Assembly (NCBI GenBank): GCA_028279515.1
Contig: JANQNQ010000004.1
Span: forward strand, 399,053 to 463,052
Length of the DNA: 64,000 nucleotides
Source of the DNA: Flavobacteriaceae bacterium
Lineage (GTDB): Bacteria > Bacteroidota > Bacteroidia > Flavobacteriales > Flavobacteriaceae
Reading direction: 5' to 3'
The notes under the pieces were generated by a model. It was not told the origin of the DNA and did no database searches. It was given only the letters and a program-made list of their open reading frames with translations. Positions 8,951 to 17,628 of this stretch are shown in pieces (position 1 is the first letter of the stretch; the number at the start of each line of letters is the position of its first letter). The translations under genes were made by a program, and so were the position numbers.

Positions 8951-8974
8951 TAATTCAAGCGGGTTTTGTTTTTG
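8938..8974 (+). terminator. his attenuator terminator
   Basis: A 12-bp stem (8938-8949 with 8955-8966, one G-U) with loop GTAAT runs into a T-rich tract, 34 nt before hisG. Between a leader peptide and the first structural gene this is the classic place of a regulated terminator. Confidence 0.85.
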
Positions 8975-9008
8975 CTATGAATTGCTCGAGCACAATTAGA
9001 AAGAAAAA

Positions 9009-9866
9009 ATGACAAAAATTAGGATTGCAGTCCAAAAATCAGGGCGCCTAAATCAAGACTCATTGGCGCTGTTAAAGGATTGTGGCATTTCTATCGACAA
9101 CGGCAAGGATCAGCTCAAAGCTTCGGCACGTAACTTTCCGCTAGAGGTCTTTTACTTGAGAAATGGTGACATTCCACAGTATTTGAGAGATGGAGTGGTA
9201 GATATAGCCATTCTTGGTGAAAACACACTCATTGAAAAAGGAGGAGCGCTACAAGTGGTCGAAAAACTAGGGTTTTCAAAATGCAGGGTCTCTTTGGCTG
9301 TTCCAAAGAATGCCAAATACGATTCGATTCAAGACCTTCAAGGAAAACGCATCGCCACATCGTATCCCAACACCGTAAAGCAGTATTTAGCAGAAAAAGG
9401 AATCGAGGCAGACCTTCACATCATCAATGGCTCGGTTGAAATTGCTCCCAACATCGGTTTGGCAGATGCTATCTGTGATATTGTTTCAAGCGGAAGCACA
9501 CTTTTTAAGAACAATCTAAAGGAAGCCGAAGTGATGCTGAAGAGCGAGGCTGTCTTAACCGTTTCGCCTATGATTTCTGCGGAAGCGAAACAAATATTAG
9601 ACAAACTGTTGTTCAGGATACGGTCGGTACGGCAAGGAAGACAGAGCAAATACGTTTTGCTAAATGCGCCCAATGACAAACTCGATGCTATCATCAAGAT
9701 TCTTCCTGGGATGAAGAGTCCCACGGTACTTCCTTTGGCCGAAGAGGGATGGAGTTCAGTACACTCTGTTCTTAACAAAGACCAGTTTTGGGAGATCATC
9801 GACGAGCTAAAATTAGCTGGAGCCGAAGGAATCTTAGTGTGTCCCATCGAAAAGATGGTACTGTAA
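9009..9866 (+). CDS. hisG: ATP phosphoribosyltransferase, long form
   Basis: HisG (285 aa) condenses ATP and PRPP, the first committed step of histidine synthesis and the feedback-controlled one. The length and the C-terminal ACT-like part (about 210-285, ending AEGILVCPIEKMVL) mark the long, histidine-inhibited form that does not need HisZ. The phosphoribosyltransferase signature VEIAPNIGLADAICDIVSSG lies near residues 143-162. It is the first structural gene after the attenuator, and hisD follows after 23 nt. Confidence 0.97.
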   Translation: MTKIRIAVQKSGRLNQDSLALLKDCGISIDNGKDQLKASARNFPLEVFYLRNGDIPQYLRDGVVDIAILGENTLIEKGGALQVVEKLGFSKCRVSLAVPKNAKYDSIQDLQGKRIATSYPNTVKQYLAEKGIEADLHIINGSVEIAPNIGLADAICDIVSSGSTLFKNNLKEAEVMLKSEAVLTVSPMISAEAKQILDKLLFRIRSVRQGRQSKYVLLNAPNDKLDAIIKILPGMKSPTVLPLAEEGWSSVHSVLNKDQFWEIIDELKLAGAEGILVCPIEKMVL

Positions 9867-9889
9867 CCAACCTTATCACAACAACAATC

Positions 9890-11173
9890 ATGAAAAAGAT
9901 CATCAACCCAACAAAAGCAAGCTGGTCTAAAATACTACGAAGACCAACGCAAACCGTTGAAGACATTGAGGCGACAGTAACCGAAGTATTCAATGAAGTG
10001 CGTATCAAAGGAGATGAGGCCATCAAGAAATATACATCTTTATTTGATGGGGTAATGTTAGATACCATTGAAGTTTCAAAAGCAGAGGTACAAGAAGCCG
10101 AGACTCAAATAAGCGAAGAATTAAAAGGAGCCATTCAATTGGCCAAAGGAAACATTGAACGTTTTCACGCAGCACAGAAGACTGAAAAAGTAAGCGTGCG
10201 AACAATGGCAGGTGTTGAGTGTTGGCAAGAAAAAAGACCGATCCAAAGGGTCGGACTCTATATTCCTGGCGGAACGGCCCCTTTGTTTTCAACCATACTG
10301 ATGTTGGCCATTCCTGCAAGATTGGCGGGTTGCGAGGAAATCGTTCTTTGCACACCACCAAACCAAAAGGGGAAAGTGAATCCAGCTATTCTATATACGG
10401 CAAACCTGTGTGGTGTGACGAAAATCTGTAAAGTAGGAGGGATTCAAGCCATTGGCGCAATGACGTTCGGAACTCAAAGCATTCCTGAGGTGTACAAGAT
10501 ATTTGGACCAGGGAATCAATTTGTCACAGTAGCAAAACAATTAGCCACCAAGTTTGGTGTGGCTATCGACATGCCTGCCGGTCCGTCAGAACTTTTGGTG
10601 CTCGCTGACGACAGTGCCAACGCATCGTTCGTGGCTTCAGATCTCTTGAGCCAAGCCGAACATGGTACTGATAGCCAGGTGATCTTGGTCACAACTTCGA
10701 ACAAAATGCTTGACGCAGTGTCTAAAGAAGTTGATGCTCAGATTCAAGCGTTACCACGAAAGGAGATCGCCGAACAAGCGATTGAAAATTCCAAGTTGAT
10801 TTTCACAGAGGATAAGGAAACCGCTATGGAACTCATTAACCAATATGGTCCAGAACACTTCATTCTTTGTGTAGAAGATGAATCTTTTTACCTAGACAAG
10901 CTTCAAAATGCAGGATCGGTGTTTATAGGAAACTATACGCCAGAGAGTGCTGGAGATTACGCTTCAGGAACCAATCACACACTGCCAACCAATGGATACG
11001 CCAAACAATACAGCGGTGTTAATCTCGACAGCTTTTTAAAAAGCATGACTTTCCAAAGAATTTCTGCGGAAGGTATCCAAAATATAGGAGCTTCCATTGA
11101 ATTGATGGCCGAAGCCGAAGGATTACAGGCCCATAAGAATGCAGTAACACTTCGATTGGAGAGTTTGAGGTGA
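9890..11173 (+). CDS. hisD: Histidinol dehydrogenase
   Basis: HisD (427 aa) oxidises L-histidinol to L-histidine in two NAD-dependent steps and is a zinc enzyme. I chose ATG 9890 (MKKIINPTKASWSKI), not the upstream in-frame start at 9788, because the latter would overlap hisG by 79 nt and add 34 residues without family resemblance. Typical stretches are RVGLYIPGGTAPLFST, GPGNQFVTVAKQ, DMPAGPSELLV and SQAEHGTDSQVILV, which carries zinc-site residues, and NYTPESAGDYASGTNHTLPT near the C-terminus. The order hisG-hisD-hisC is the usual Bacteroidota arrangement. Confidence 0.97.
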   Translation: MKKIINPTKASWSKILRRPTQTVEDIEATVTEVFNEVRIKGDEAIKKYTSLFDGVMLDTIEVSKAEVQEAETQISEELKGAIQLAKGNIERFHAAQKTEKVSVRTMAGVECWQEKRPIQRVGLYIPGGTAPLFSTILMLAIPARLAGCEEIVLCTPPNQKGKVNPAILYTANLCGVTKICKVGGIQAIGAMTFGTQSIPEVYKIFGPGNQFVTVAKQLATKFGVAIDMPAGPSELLVLADDSANASFVASDLLSQAEHGTDSQVILVTTSNKMLDAVSKEVDAQIQALPRKEIAEQAIENSKLIFTEDKETAMELINQYGPEHFILCVEDESFYLDKLQNAGSVFIGNYTPESAGDYASGTNHTLPTNGYAKQYSGVNLDSFLKSMTFQRISAEGIQNIGASIELMAEAEGLQAHKNAVTLRLESLR

Positions 11174-11296
11174 CTAGATTTGAGTACAGTGTATTAAGAT
11201 GTCAGTTCGAGCGCAGTCGAGAACAATCAAAAACCATTAGGCACTTGATCTGATAGAAGAACTAAAAAATAAGCAATAGTCAATAAAAAATAGAAA
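11174..11296 (+). repeat. Interspersed repeat copy in the hisD-hisC gap
   Basis: The segment 11182-11224 is a copy of the repeat module M1 (GAGTACAAAGTATTAAGATG followed by TCAGTTCGAGCGCAGTCGAG and AAC). Related copies lie at 14350, 15852 and 23661. Its core contains TCGA-GCGCAG-TCGA, a short inverted repeat. Confidence 0.8.
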
Positions 11297-12346
11297 ATGA
11301 ACAATCTGTTCAACATACAAAACCTAGTAAGAGAAAACGTTGCTCGTCTGAAGCCCTATAGCTCGGCGAGAGACGAATTCAAAGAGTTTGACAAGGACAT
11401 GGTATTTCTGGATGCGAATGAAAACCCGTTTGAAAATGGAGTCAACCGCTACCCAGACCCACAACAAAGAATCCTAAAGCAAGTGTTGGCTGGGCAAAAG
11501 GATGTTTCATCCGATCAGATTTTACTTGGTAATGGATCTGATGAAGTATTGGATTTGATTTTTAGAGCTTTCTGCGAACCAAAAGTTGACAACATCATCA
11601 CATTGCCACCAACCTACGGAATGTATAAAGTGTTAGCCGCAACCAATGATATAGACAACCGTGAAGTCCTATTGACTCAGAATTTTGAACCCGATGTACC
11701 CGCAATTCTTCAAACCGCTGATGAGCGTTCAAAGCTGTTATTTCTCTGTTCACCTAACAACCCAACGGCAAACTGCTTCGATGTGGACAGTGTCGAAAAA
11801 TTGGTGAGACAATTCAAAGGGATCGTTGTAATTGATGAGGCCTACATAGACTTTGTAATTGGTAGGGGCAGTTGGACAAAGAAGTTAGAACAGTATCCAA
11901 ACCTGATTGTTACCCAAACCTTGTCAAAAGCCTATGGTTTGGCAGGAATAAGGTTGGGTGTTTGTTACGCTTCCGCAGAAATTATTTCAGTGCTCAACAA
12001 GATCAAACCGCCGTATAATGTAAACGAACTCACACAACGGCGAGCTTTGACCCGAATAGAAAATGAAGATGCCGTGCAAAAGGAAGTCGCGCAGATCAGG
12101 AGTGAGAGAGAGAAGCTCTTTATCGAATTGGTCAAGATTCCGCTTGTCAAAATGGTGTATCCTTCTGACGCAAATTTCATCTTAGTAAAGGTTGACGACG
12201 CTACGAAACGGTATGATCAATTGATCGAAAAAGGAATAGTCATTAGAAACCGAACCACACAACCTTTGTGTGAGAACACACTGCGCTTTACGGTCGGAAA
12301 ACCTGAAGAGAACAAAAAATTGATAGCTACGCTATTGAAAATGTAA
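11297..12346 (+). CDS. hisC: Histidinol-phosphate aminotransferase
   Basis: HisC (349 aa) is a class I/II PLP aminotransferase that makes histidinol phosphate from imidazole acetol phosphate. The PLP-binding lysine is Lys211 in TLSKAYGLAGIRLG. DANENPFENG (39-48), NGSDEVLDLIFRAF and CSPNNPTAN (151-159) are HisC signatures. The gene is separated from hisD by a repeat copy and from hisB by a 267-nt repeat-rich gap, unlike the tight spacing of hisB-hisH. Confidence 0.96.
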   Translation: MNNLFNIQNLVRENVARLKPYSSARDEFKEFDKDMVFLDANENPFENGVNRYPDPQQRILKQVLAGQKDVSSDQILLGNGSDEVLDLIFRAFCEPKVDNIITLPPTYGMYKVLAATNDIDNREVLLTQNFEPDVPAILQTADERSKLLFLCSPNNPTANCFDVDSVEKLVRQFKGIVVIDEAYIDFVIGRGSWTKKLEQYPNLIVTQTLSKAYGLAGIRLGVCYASAEIISVLNKIKPPYNVNELTQRRALTRIENEDAVQKEVAQIRSEREKLFIELVKIPLVKMVYPSDANFILVKVDDATKRYDQLIEKGIVIRNRTTQPLCENTLRFTVGKPEENKKLIATLLKM

Positions 12347-12613
12347 AATGATAAATGTAAAAGTGAAAAGTGAGGCCGGAAGTTGGATGTTAGAAACTAG
12401 AAACCAGAAACAACAGAAACAACAGAAACATAACTAAACAAGGGATAAAGAATGGAGAACAGGGAATAGCAAAAAGCGAAGAGTGGTTTGAAGAACATTC
12501 GTGAATTTGTGGCCTATATCAAAAGAACCAGGTACAAAGAATAAAGAATAAAGAATAAAGAATAAAGAATAACCTCTCAATACTCACATCTCATATCTCA
12601 ATACTAAATAACC
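12347..12613 (+). repeat. Repeat-rich gap before hisB, with 7-bp tandem repeat
   Basis: It contains a short form of module M4 (CATTCGTGAATTTGTGGC, 12496-12513), then five exact tandem copies of AAAGAAT (12536-12570), then CTCAATACTCACATCTCATA-type filler, and ends at the hisB ATG. Other parts are A-rich GAAACAACA-type repeats near 12400-12430. Confidence 0.85.
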
Positions 12614-13750
12614 ATGAAAAAGAAAGTACTATTTATAGATCGAGACGGAACCATCATCAAGGAAACTGCTGATGAGCAGATTGATGCGTTCGAAAAGATG
12701 ATCTTTTATCCGAAGGCGTTCACCTATTTGGGGAAAATTGCTCAAGAATTAGACTATGAACTCGTCATGATCACCAATCAAGACGGATTGGGGACAGATA
12801 GTTTTCCGGAAGAAACCTTTTGGCCCGTTCATAACTTTATTCTCAAGTCCTTTGAGAATGAAGGAGTCGTTTTTGACAAGGTATTTCTGGACAGAACCTT
12901 TCCCCATGAAAACAAGGACACCCGAAAACCCGGAACTGGGCTGCTTACCGAATATTTTTCCGAAGCGTACGATCTTAAGAATTCCTTTGTGATTGGCGAC
13001 CGCCTTACCGATATGGAACTAGCCAAGAACCTTGGAGGCAAAGGAATCTTCATAAATGATAACACCAACTTGGGTACAGGAGAGATTACGATAAAGCGTG
13101 ATGAATTGGATCAATACATTGCACTTGAAAGTAACGACTGGCAGCGCATTTATGAGTTTTTAAAATTGGAGGACAGAACGGCCAATATCGTAAGAAAGAC
13201 CAACGAAACCGACATTTCTATTTCCCTAAACCTTGACGGAACCGGTAAGAGTGATATCGACACAGGTATTGCATTCTTTGACCATATGCTGGATCAACTC
13301 GCCAGACACGGGCAAATGGACCTTTCCATTCGTGTAAAAGGAGATCTCGAAGTCGACGAACATCACACAATAGAAGACACGGCGATTGCCCTTGGAGAGG
13401 TATTCAGCAATGCATTGGGCAATAAACTAGGAATCGAACGCTATGGCTTTTGTCTGCCTATGGATGATTGTTTAGCGCAGGTAGCTATTGACTTTGGAGG
13501 AAGAAACTGGTTAGTGTGGGAGGCTGACTTTAAACGTGAAATGATTGGTAAGATGCCTACAGAAATGTTCTATCATTTCTTTAAGTCGTTCACCGATGGT
13601 GCTAAGGCCAATCTTAATATCAAAGCCGAAGGCACCAACGAGCATCATAAGATCGAAGCCATCTTTAAGGCGTTTGCCAAGGCCATTAAAGTGGCAGTAA
13701 AACGAGATACAGAAAAGATGATATTACCATCAACCAAAGGAATGTTATAA
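12614..13750 (+). CDS. hisB: Bifunctional histidinol-phosphatase / imidazoleglycerol-phosphate dehydratase
   Basis: The 378-aa fusion combines an N-terminal HAD phosphatase (about 1-165; Asp9 and Asp11 in [17 protein letters not shown] at 128-137) with the C-terminal IGP dehydratase (about 188-378; [13 protein letters not shown] at 221-233, DEHHTIEDT at 248-256, and a second [15 protein letters not shown]). It performs two non-consecutive steps of the pathway. The loop that in E. coli HisB carries zinc-binding cysteines (C-x-H...C-x-C-RKP) reads [14 protein letters not shown] here at 93-106: the His remains but the cysteines are absent. hisH starts 1 nt after the stop codon. Confidence 0.96.
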   Translation: MKKKVLFIDRDGTIIKETADEQIDAFEKMIFYPKAFTYLGKIAQELDYELVMITNQDGLGTDSFPEETFWPVHNFILKSFENEGVVFDKVFLDRTFPHENKDTRKPGTGLLTEYFSEAYDLKNSFVIGDRLTDMELAKNLGGKGIFINDNTNLGTGEITIKRDELDQYIALESNDWQRIYEFLKLEDRTANIVRKTNETDISISLNLDGTGKSDIDTGIAFFDHMLDQLARHGQMDLSIRVKGDLEVDEHHTIEDTAIALGEVFSNALGNKLGIERYGFCLPMDDCLAQVAIDFGGRNWLVWEADFKREMIGKMPTEMFYHFFKSFTDGAKANLNIKAEGTNEHHKIEAIFKAFAKAIKVAVKRDTEKMILPSTKGML

Positions 13751-13751
13751 A

Positions 13752-14351
13752 ATGAAGATTGTCATTATAGATTACGGCGCAGGAAACATCAAAAGCATTC
13801 AATTTGCCATCAAGCGATTGGGATATGAAGCGGTACTCAGCAATGATCCTGAAGAGATTCGACAGGCAGACAAAGTAATATTCCCAGGAGTGGGTGAGGC
13901 GAGTAGTGCCATGAAGAAACTCAGGGATTCTGGATTAGATGTGCTTATTCCGACTTTAAAACAGCCTGTGATCGGAATATGTTTAGGCATGCAGTTAATG
14001 AGCAATGGCTCAGAAGAAGGAAAGACCAAAGGGCTAGGCATTTTTGACGTTGATGTTGTGAAGTTCAATCACGGAGTTAAAGTACCGCAGATCGGTTGGA
14101 ATCAGATCGCAAACTTGAAGTCCGAACTTTTCGAAGGAATCCAAGAACAAGAATTTATGTATTTGGTGCACAGCTATTACGCACCACTTTGTAAAGAGAC
14201 CATCGCCGAAACCACCTACGGAATAACGTATGCCACAGCATTGCAGAAGGACAACTTTTACGGCGTGCAATTTCACCCCGAAAAGAGTAGTAGCGCAGGC
14301 GAAAAGATATTAGAGAATTTCCTGAAGCTAGATGTGAGTAGTGCGTATTGA
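13752..14351 (+). CDS. hisH: Imidazole glycerol phosphate synthase, glutaminase subunit
   Basis: HisH (199 aa) is the class I glutamine amidotransferase that feeds ammonia to HisF. The catalytic triad is Cys77 in GICLGMQLM, His175 and Glu177 in FYGVQFHPEKSS. The one-base spacing behind hisB suggests translational coupling. Its partner hisF lies 1.8 kb downstream, separated by hisA, a DinB-like gene and two repeat-filled gaps. Confidence 0.97.
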   Translation: MKIVIIDYGAGNIKSIQFAIKRLGYEAVLSNDPEEIRQADKVIFPGVGEASSAMKKLRDSGLDVLIPTLKQPVIGICLGMQLMSNGSEEGKTKGLGIFDVDVVKFNHGVKVPQIGWNQIANLKSELFEGIQEQEFMYLVHSYYAPLCKETIAETTYGITYATALQKDNFYGVQFHPEKSSSAGEKILENFLKLDVSSAY

Positions 14352-14590
14352 GTACAAAGTATTAGGATGTCAGTTCGAGCACTACCGAGGACAAAATGTG
14401 TTTTGTTCGAAGGTATCTGGTGAAACCAGTCGAGAACAATTCGTAATACGAAAAGCTAAATTCTAGAGGTAAAAGTGAAAAGCCAAGAGTAACAATATTA
14501 CATTCGTGAACTTGCCCGAATGGCACAGGCGGGTTCGTGGCAAATGGAGACCAAAAAACTAACAACTAAGAACCAAGAATCAACAACTAA
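14352..14590 (+). repeat. Composite repeat before hisA
   Basis: Modules in order: M1/M2 at 14350-14455 (including the hairpin CTGGTGAAACCAG), the AAAAGTGAAAAGCCAAGAGTA motif (M3) at about 14470-14490, and M4 at 14501-14544 (CATTCGTGAACTTGCCCGAA onward). Degenerate heptamers AACTAAC, AACTAAG, AACCAAG, AATCAAC follow at 14557-14584 and end at the hisA ATG. The same order recurs before hisF. Confidence 0.85.
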
Positions 14591-15319
14591 ATGAGAATCA
14601 TCCCAGCCATAGACATTATTGAAGGAAAGTGTGTGCGTCTCTCCAAAGGAGATTATAGCACTAAGAAAGTGTACAATGAAAATCCGTTGGAGGTGGCCAA
14701 AGAATTTGAAGATCATGGCATTCAACATTTGCACTTGGTAGATCTTGATGGAGCCAAGAGCAAGCATATCGTTAACTATAAGATTCTTGAGAGCATTGCA
14801 TCCAAAACAAACCTGAAGATTGATTTTGGTGGCGGACTCAAATCTGACGAAGACCTGCACATTGCCTTTGAAAGTGGTGCGCAGCAAATTACAGGTGGAA
14901 GCATCGCTGTTAAAGACCGAAACACCTTTGTCAAATGGATCGAGCGTTATGGTAATGAAAAGATCATTTTGGGAGCTGACGCTAACGATCGAAAGATCGC
15001 GGTTGGCGGTTGGCTAGAAGATTCTGATGAAGACTTAATTCCTTTCATCCAGAAATATCAGGAGGAAGGTATAGTCTATGTAATCTGCACCGACATCAGT
15101 AAGGACGGAATGTTACAAGGTCCATCTTTCGAGTTATATGACGAGATCATTAAAAAGTCAGATAGTAGTTTAAAGTTGATTGCTTCTGGAGGTATTTCTA
15201 CCTTTGATGAACTACCACGCTTGGCCGATTTGGGCTGCGAAGGCACCATCATTGGAAAGGCAATTTACGAAGGCAGGATTAGCCTTAAACAATTAGAACA
15301 ATTTATTTTGAATGTATAA
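14591..15319 (+). CDS. hisA: ProFAR isomerase
   Basis: HisA (242 aa) is the (beta/alpha)8-barrel isomerase that converts ProFAR to PRFAR. The paired catalytic aspartates are Asp8 (IPAIDIIEG) and Asp130 (ILGADAND). Phosphate-binding loops FGGGLKS (79-85) and IASGGIST are present. The stop codon overlaps the DinB-like gene region, depending on which start that gene uses. Confidence 0.97.
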   Translation: MRIIPAIDIIEGKCVRLSKGDYSTKKVYNENPLEVAKEFEDHGIQHLHLVDLDGAKSKHIVNYKILESIASKTNLKIDFGGGLKSDEDLHIAFESGAQQITGGSIAVKDRNTFVKWIERYGNEKIILGADANDRKIAVGGWLEDSDEDLIPFIQKYQEEGIVYVICTDISKDGMLQGPSFELYDEIIKKSDSSLKLIASGGISTFDELPRLADLGCEGTIIGKAIYEGRISLKQLEQFILNV

Positions 15320-15320
15320 T

Positions 15321-15833
15321 ATGGAAAATATCGTTGTTTCAGAGTTTACCGAAAACGCCATCTATCGCCTAGATGAGAGCACGCGAATGGTAAAACAAGC
15401 GCTGTCTAAGATTGGAGAAGAACATATTTGGAAACGTCCCAACGGCATTTCGAACAGTATTGGCAATCTCATTTTGCATCTCTGCGGAAACATTACCCAA
15501 TACGCCATTGCTTCTTTGGGAGAAGTAGAAGATCAACGTGAGAGAGATGCAGAGTTCGAAGCCAAGGAGGGATACACAAAAGATCAGCTACTGGAGAAGC
15601 TTGTAGCAACGGTTGAAAAAGCAAAGGAAACGATTACGCGCACAAGTCATGAACAGTGGATAAAGAAAAGGGAAGTACAAGGATTTAATTTTTCAGGTAT
15701 CGGAATCGTCATGCACGTCGTAGAACATTATTCCTATCATACAGGGCAGATCGCCTTTTGGGTAAAGCAGATGAAGGCAGAGGATCTAGGTTTCTACGAC
15801 GGATTTGATTTGAACATCAAGAATGAGGATTAG
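15321..15833 (+). CDS. DinB-family protein inside the his operon
   Basis: A 170-aa four-helix-bundle protein of the DinB/YfiT type. The metal-site histidines are suggested by LILHLCGNI near residue 48 and HVVEHYSYHTGQIAFW near 132-147, a pattern shared with thiol-dependent transferases of the superfamily. I start at ATG 15321 (MENIVVSEF); ATG 15312 in the same frame would overlap hisA by 8 nt and is also possible. It has no known role in histidine synthesis. A thiol-dependent detoxification role is only a family-based guess. Confidence 0.85.
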   Translation: MENIVVSEFTENAIYRLDESTRMVKQALSKIGEEHIWKRPNGISNSIGNLILHLCGNITQYAIASLGEVEDQRERDAEFEAKEGYTKDQLLEKLVATVEKAKETITRTSHEQWIKKREVQGFNFSGIGIVMHVVEHYSYHTGQIAFWVKQMKAEDLGFYDGFDLNIKNED

Positions 15834-16175
15834 TATTGAGATGTGAGATGTGAGTACAAAGTATTAAGATGTCAGTTCGAGCGCAGTCGAGAACAAAAGC
15901 ATTTGGTGAAACCAGTCAAGAACAATTCGTAATAAGAAAAAGCTAGACCCTACAAGTAAAAGCGAAAAGCCAAGAGTAGCCATATCTCATTCGTGAACTT
16001 GCCGAATGGCACAGGCGGCTTAGTGGTGAGTAGAAAAAAATAAAAAATAGCATTCGAGCATTAGTGGCACAAACAATAAGAGATTAATAATAGCCTTAAC
16101 AATCAACAACCAACAACTAATAACCAACAACTAATAACCAAGAACTAATAACCAAGAACTAAGAACTAACAAACC
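15834..16175 (+). repeat. Composite repeat with heptamer tract before hisF
   Basis: This gap of about 340 nt has no gene. It carries M1/M2 at 15852-15943, the AAAGCGAAAAGCCAAGAGTA motif (M3), M4 at 15988-16027, and then ten consecutive degenerate 7-nt units (AACAATC, AACAACC, AACAACT, AATAACC, AAGAACT ...) from 16098 to 16167, ending 8 nt before the hisF ATG. Module order and orientation equal those before hisA. Confidence 0.88.
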
Positions 16176-16931
16176 ATGTTAACAAAACGAATCATACCGT
16201 GTCTAGATATCAAAAACGGACGTACCGTTAAGGGCATCAATTTTGTAGACCTTCGGGATGCCGGAGACCCTGTTGAATTGGCCGAGATCTACGCAAAAAC
16301 AGGAGCCGATGAGCTAGTGTTCTTAGACATTTCGGCTACTGAAGAGCGACGTAAGACACTTGCCAAACTTGTATTGAGAGTGGCCGAAAAAGTGAATATT
16401 CCGTTTACCGTGGGTGGTGGAATAAGTTCTGTGGAAGACGTAGACATCCTTTTGAAATGCGGAGCAGACAAAGTATCGATTAACTCTTCCGCAGTAAAAA
16501 ATCCGCAATTGATCAATGATCTAGTGGCAAAGTTTGGTTCGCAATGTATTGTCGTAGCCATTGATGCCAAACAGATAGACAAACAATGGAAGGTGCATCT
16601 AGTGGGAGGAAAAGTACCTACAGAACTGGATCTTTTTGAATGGGCACAAGAAGTGCAAGATAGAGGGGCCGGAGAGATTCTGTTTACTTCTATGGACAAT
16701 GACGGAACCAAAGATGGTTTTGCCAATGAGGCGCTAGCGCGACTATCCAATAGTTTACACATACCGATAATTGCCTCGGGCGGCGCTGGAAACATCCAGC
16801 ATTTTGTTGACACCTTCAAAGATGGAAAGGCTGACGCAGCCTTGGCTGCAAGTGTATTCCACTTTAAAGAAATAGCCATTAATGACTTGAAGCAGTCATT
16901 AAAAGACAATAACATCCCAGTACGAATTTAA
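16176..16931 (+). CDS. hisF: Imidazole glycerol phosphate synthase, cyclase subunit
   Basis: HisF (251 aa) cyclises PRFAR with ammonia from HisH to IGP and AICAR. It is a (beta/alpha)8 barrel related to HisA. Catalytic aspartates are Asp11 ([10 protein letters not shown]) and Asp130 (VVAIDAKQ). The phosphate loops TVGGGI (78-83) and IASGGAGN are intact. hisIE follows after 9 nt. The 5' side is a long heptamer-repeat leader. Confidence 0.97.
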   Translation: MLTKRIIPCLDIKNGRTVKGINFVDLRDAGDPVELAEIYAKTGADELVFLDISATEERRKTLAKLVLRVAEKVNIPFTVGGGISSVEDVDILLKCGADKVSINSSAVKNPQLINDLVAKFGSQCIVVAIDAKQIDKQWKVHLVGGKVPTELDLFEWAQEVQDRGAGEILFTSMDNDGTKDGFANEALARLSNSLHIPIIASGGAGNIQHFVDTFKDGKADAALAASVFHFKEIAINDLKQSLKDNNIPVRI

Positions 16932-16940
16932 ATAGGAAAC

Positions 16941-17537
16941 ATGAATATTGATTTTCAAAAAAATAGTGACGGATTGGTGCCGGCGATCATTCAAGACGCT
17001 GCAACAAAAAATATTCTAATGCTCGGTTATATGAACGCCGAAGCCTATGAAAAAACGATTGAAACAAAAAAGGTGACCTTCTTTAGTCGTAGCAAGCAAA
17101 GGCTTTGGACAAAAGGAGAGGAGAGCGGAAACTTTCTCGAACTGATTGACTTAAAGCTCGATTGCGATCGAGATACGTTGTTGGTAATGGTAAATCCCGT
17201 CGGACCCACTTGCCATACAGGAACAGACACGTGCTGGGCGCAAAAGAATGAGCAGACCTTTGGCTTTCTGTCCGAACTTGAGGCAATCATTACTGACCGT
17301 AAGGAAAGTCCAGAACAAGAAGGAAGTTATGTCTCCTCTTTGTTCAGAAAAGGGATTAACAAGATCGCTCAGAAAGTAGGGGAAGAGGCTGTAGAAACTG
17401 TTATTGAAGCAAAGGACAGCAATGACGATCTATTTCTCAATGAGAGTGCAGATCTACTGTTTCACTATCTGATTTTGTTACAGGCCAAGGGGTATAAGCT
17501 TAAAGATATTGTCAATGTTTTAAAAGCAAGGCATTAA
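16941..17537 (+). CDS. hisI: Bifunctional phosphoribosyl-AMP cyclohydrolase / phosphoribosyl-ATP pyrophosphatase
   Basis: The 198-aa HisIE fusion carries the HisI domain (about 1-105), with the metal-binding part LDCDRDTLLVMVNPVGPTCH and GTDTCW, and the HisE MazG-like domain (about 112-198), with GEEAVETVIEAK and NESADLLFHYLILL. It does steps two and three of the pathway. It is the last gene of the operon and is followed by a GC-rich terminator. Confidence 0.97.
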   Translation: MNIDFQKNSDGLVPAIIQDAATKNILMLGYMNAEAYEKTIETKKVTFFSRSKQRLWTKGEESGNFLELIDLKLDCDRDTLLVMVNPVGPTCHTGTDTCWAQKNEQTFGFLSELEAIITDRKESPEQEGSYVSSLFRKGINKIAQKVGEEAVETVIEAKDSNDDLFLNESADLLFHYLILLQAKGYKLKDIVNVLKARH

Positions 17538-17550
17538 TTGTTGTAAAAAC

Positions 17551-17587
17551 AAAGGCCGCCCGCTCATAGGTACGGACGGCCTTCTTA
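17551..17587 (+). terminator. his operon terminator
   Basis: AAGGCCG-C-CCG and CGG-A-CGGCCTT form a GC-rich stem with one mismatch and a T-containing tail, 14 nt after hisIE. Confidence 0.75.
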
Positions 17588-17628
17588 CGCTGGGTTATTG
17601 CGGTTAGCCAAGCGTTTTTTCAATTCTC

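Noticed and set aside
9788..9889. Upstream extension of hisD by 34 residues
   Set aside because: Overlaps the hisG coding end, and the added residues do not resemble HisD; ATG 9890 gives the family start.
12536..12570. Five spaced repeats as a possible CRISPR array
   Set aside because: The units are contiguous 7-mers without spacers, and no cas genes are present; it is a simple tandem repeat. The same applies to the tracts at 21205 and 63908.
16289..16915. 208-residue minus-strand frame across hisF
   Set aside because: Antisense shadow of hisF: low-complexity Ser/Ala/Cys-rich translation, no recognisable domain, no promoter.
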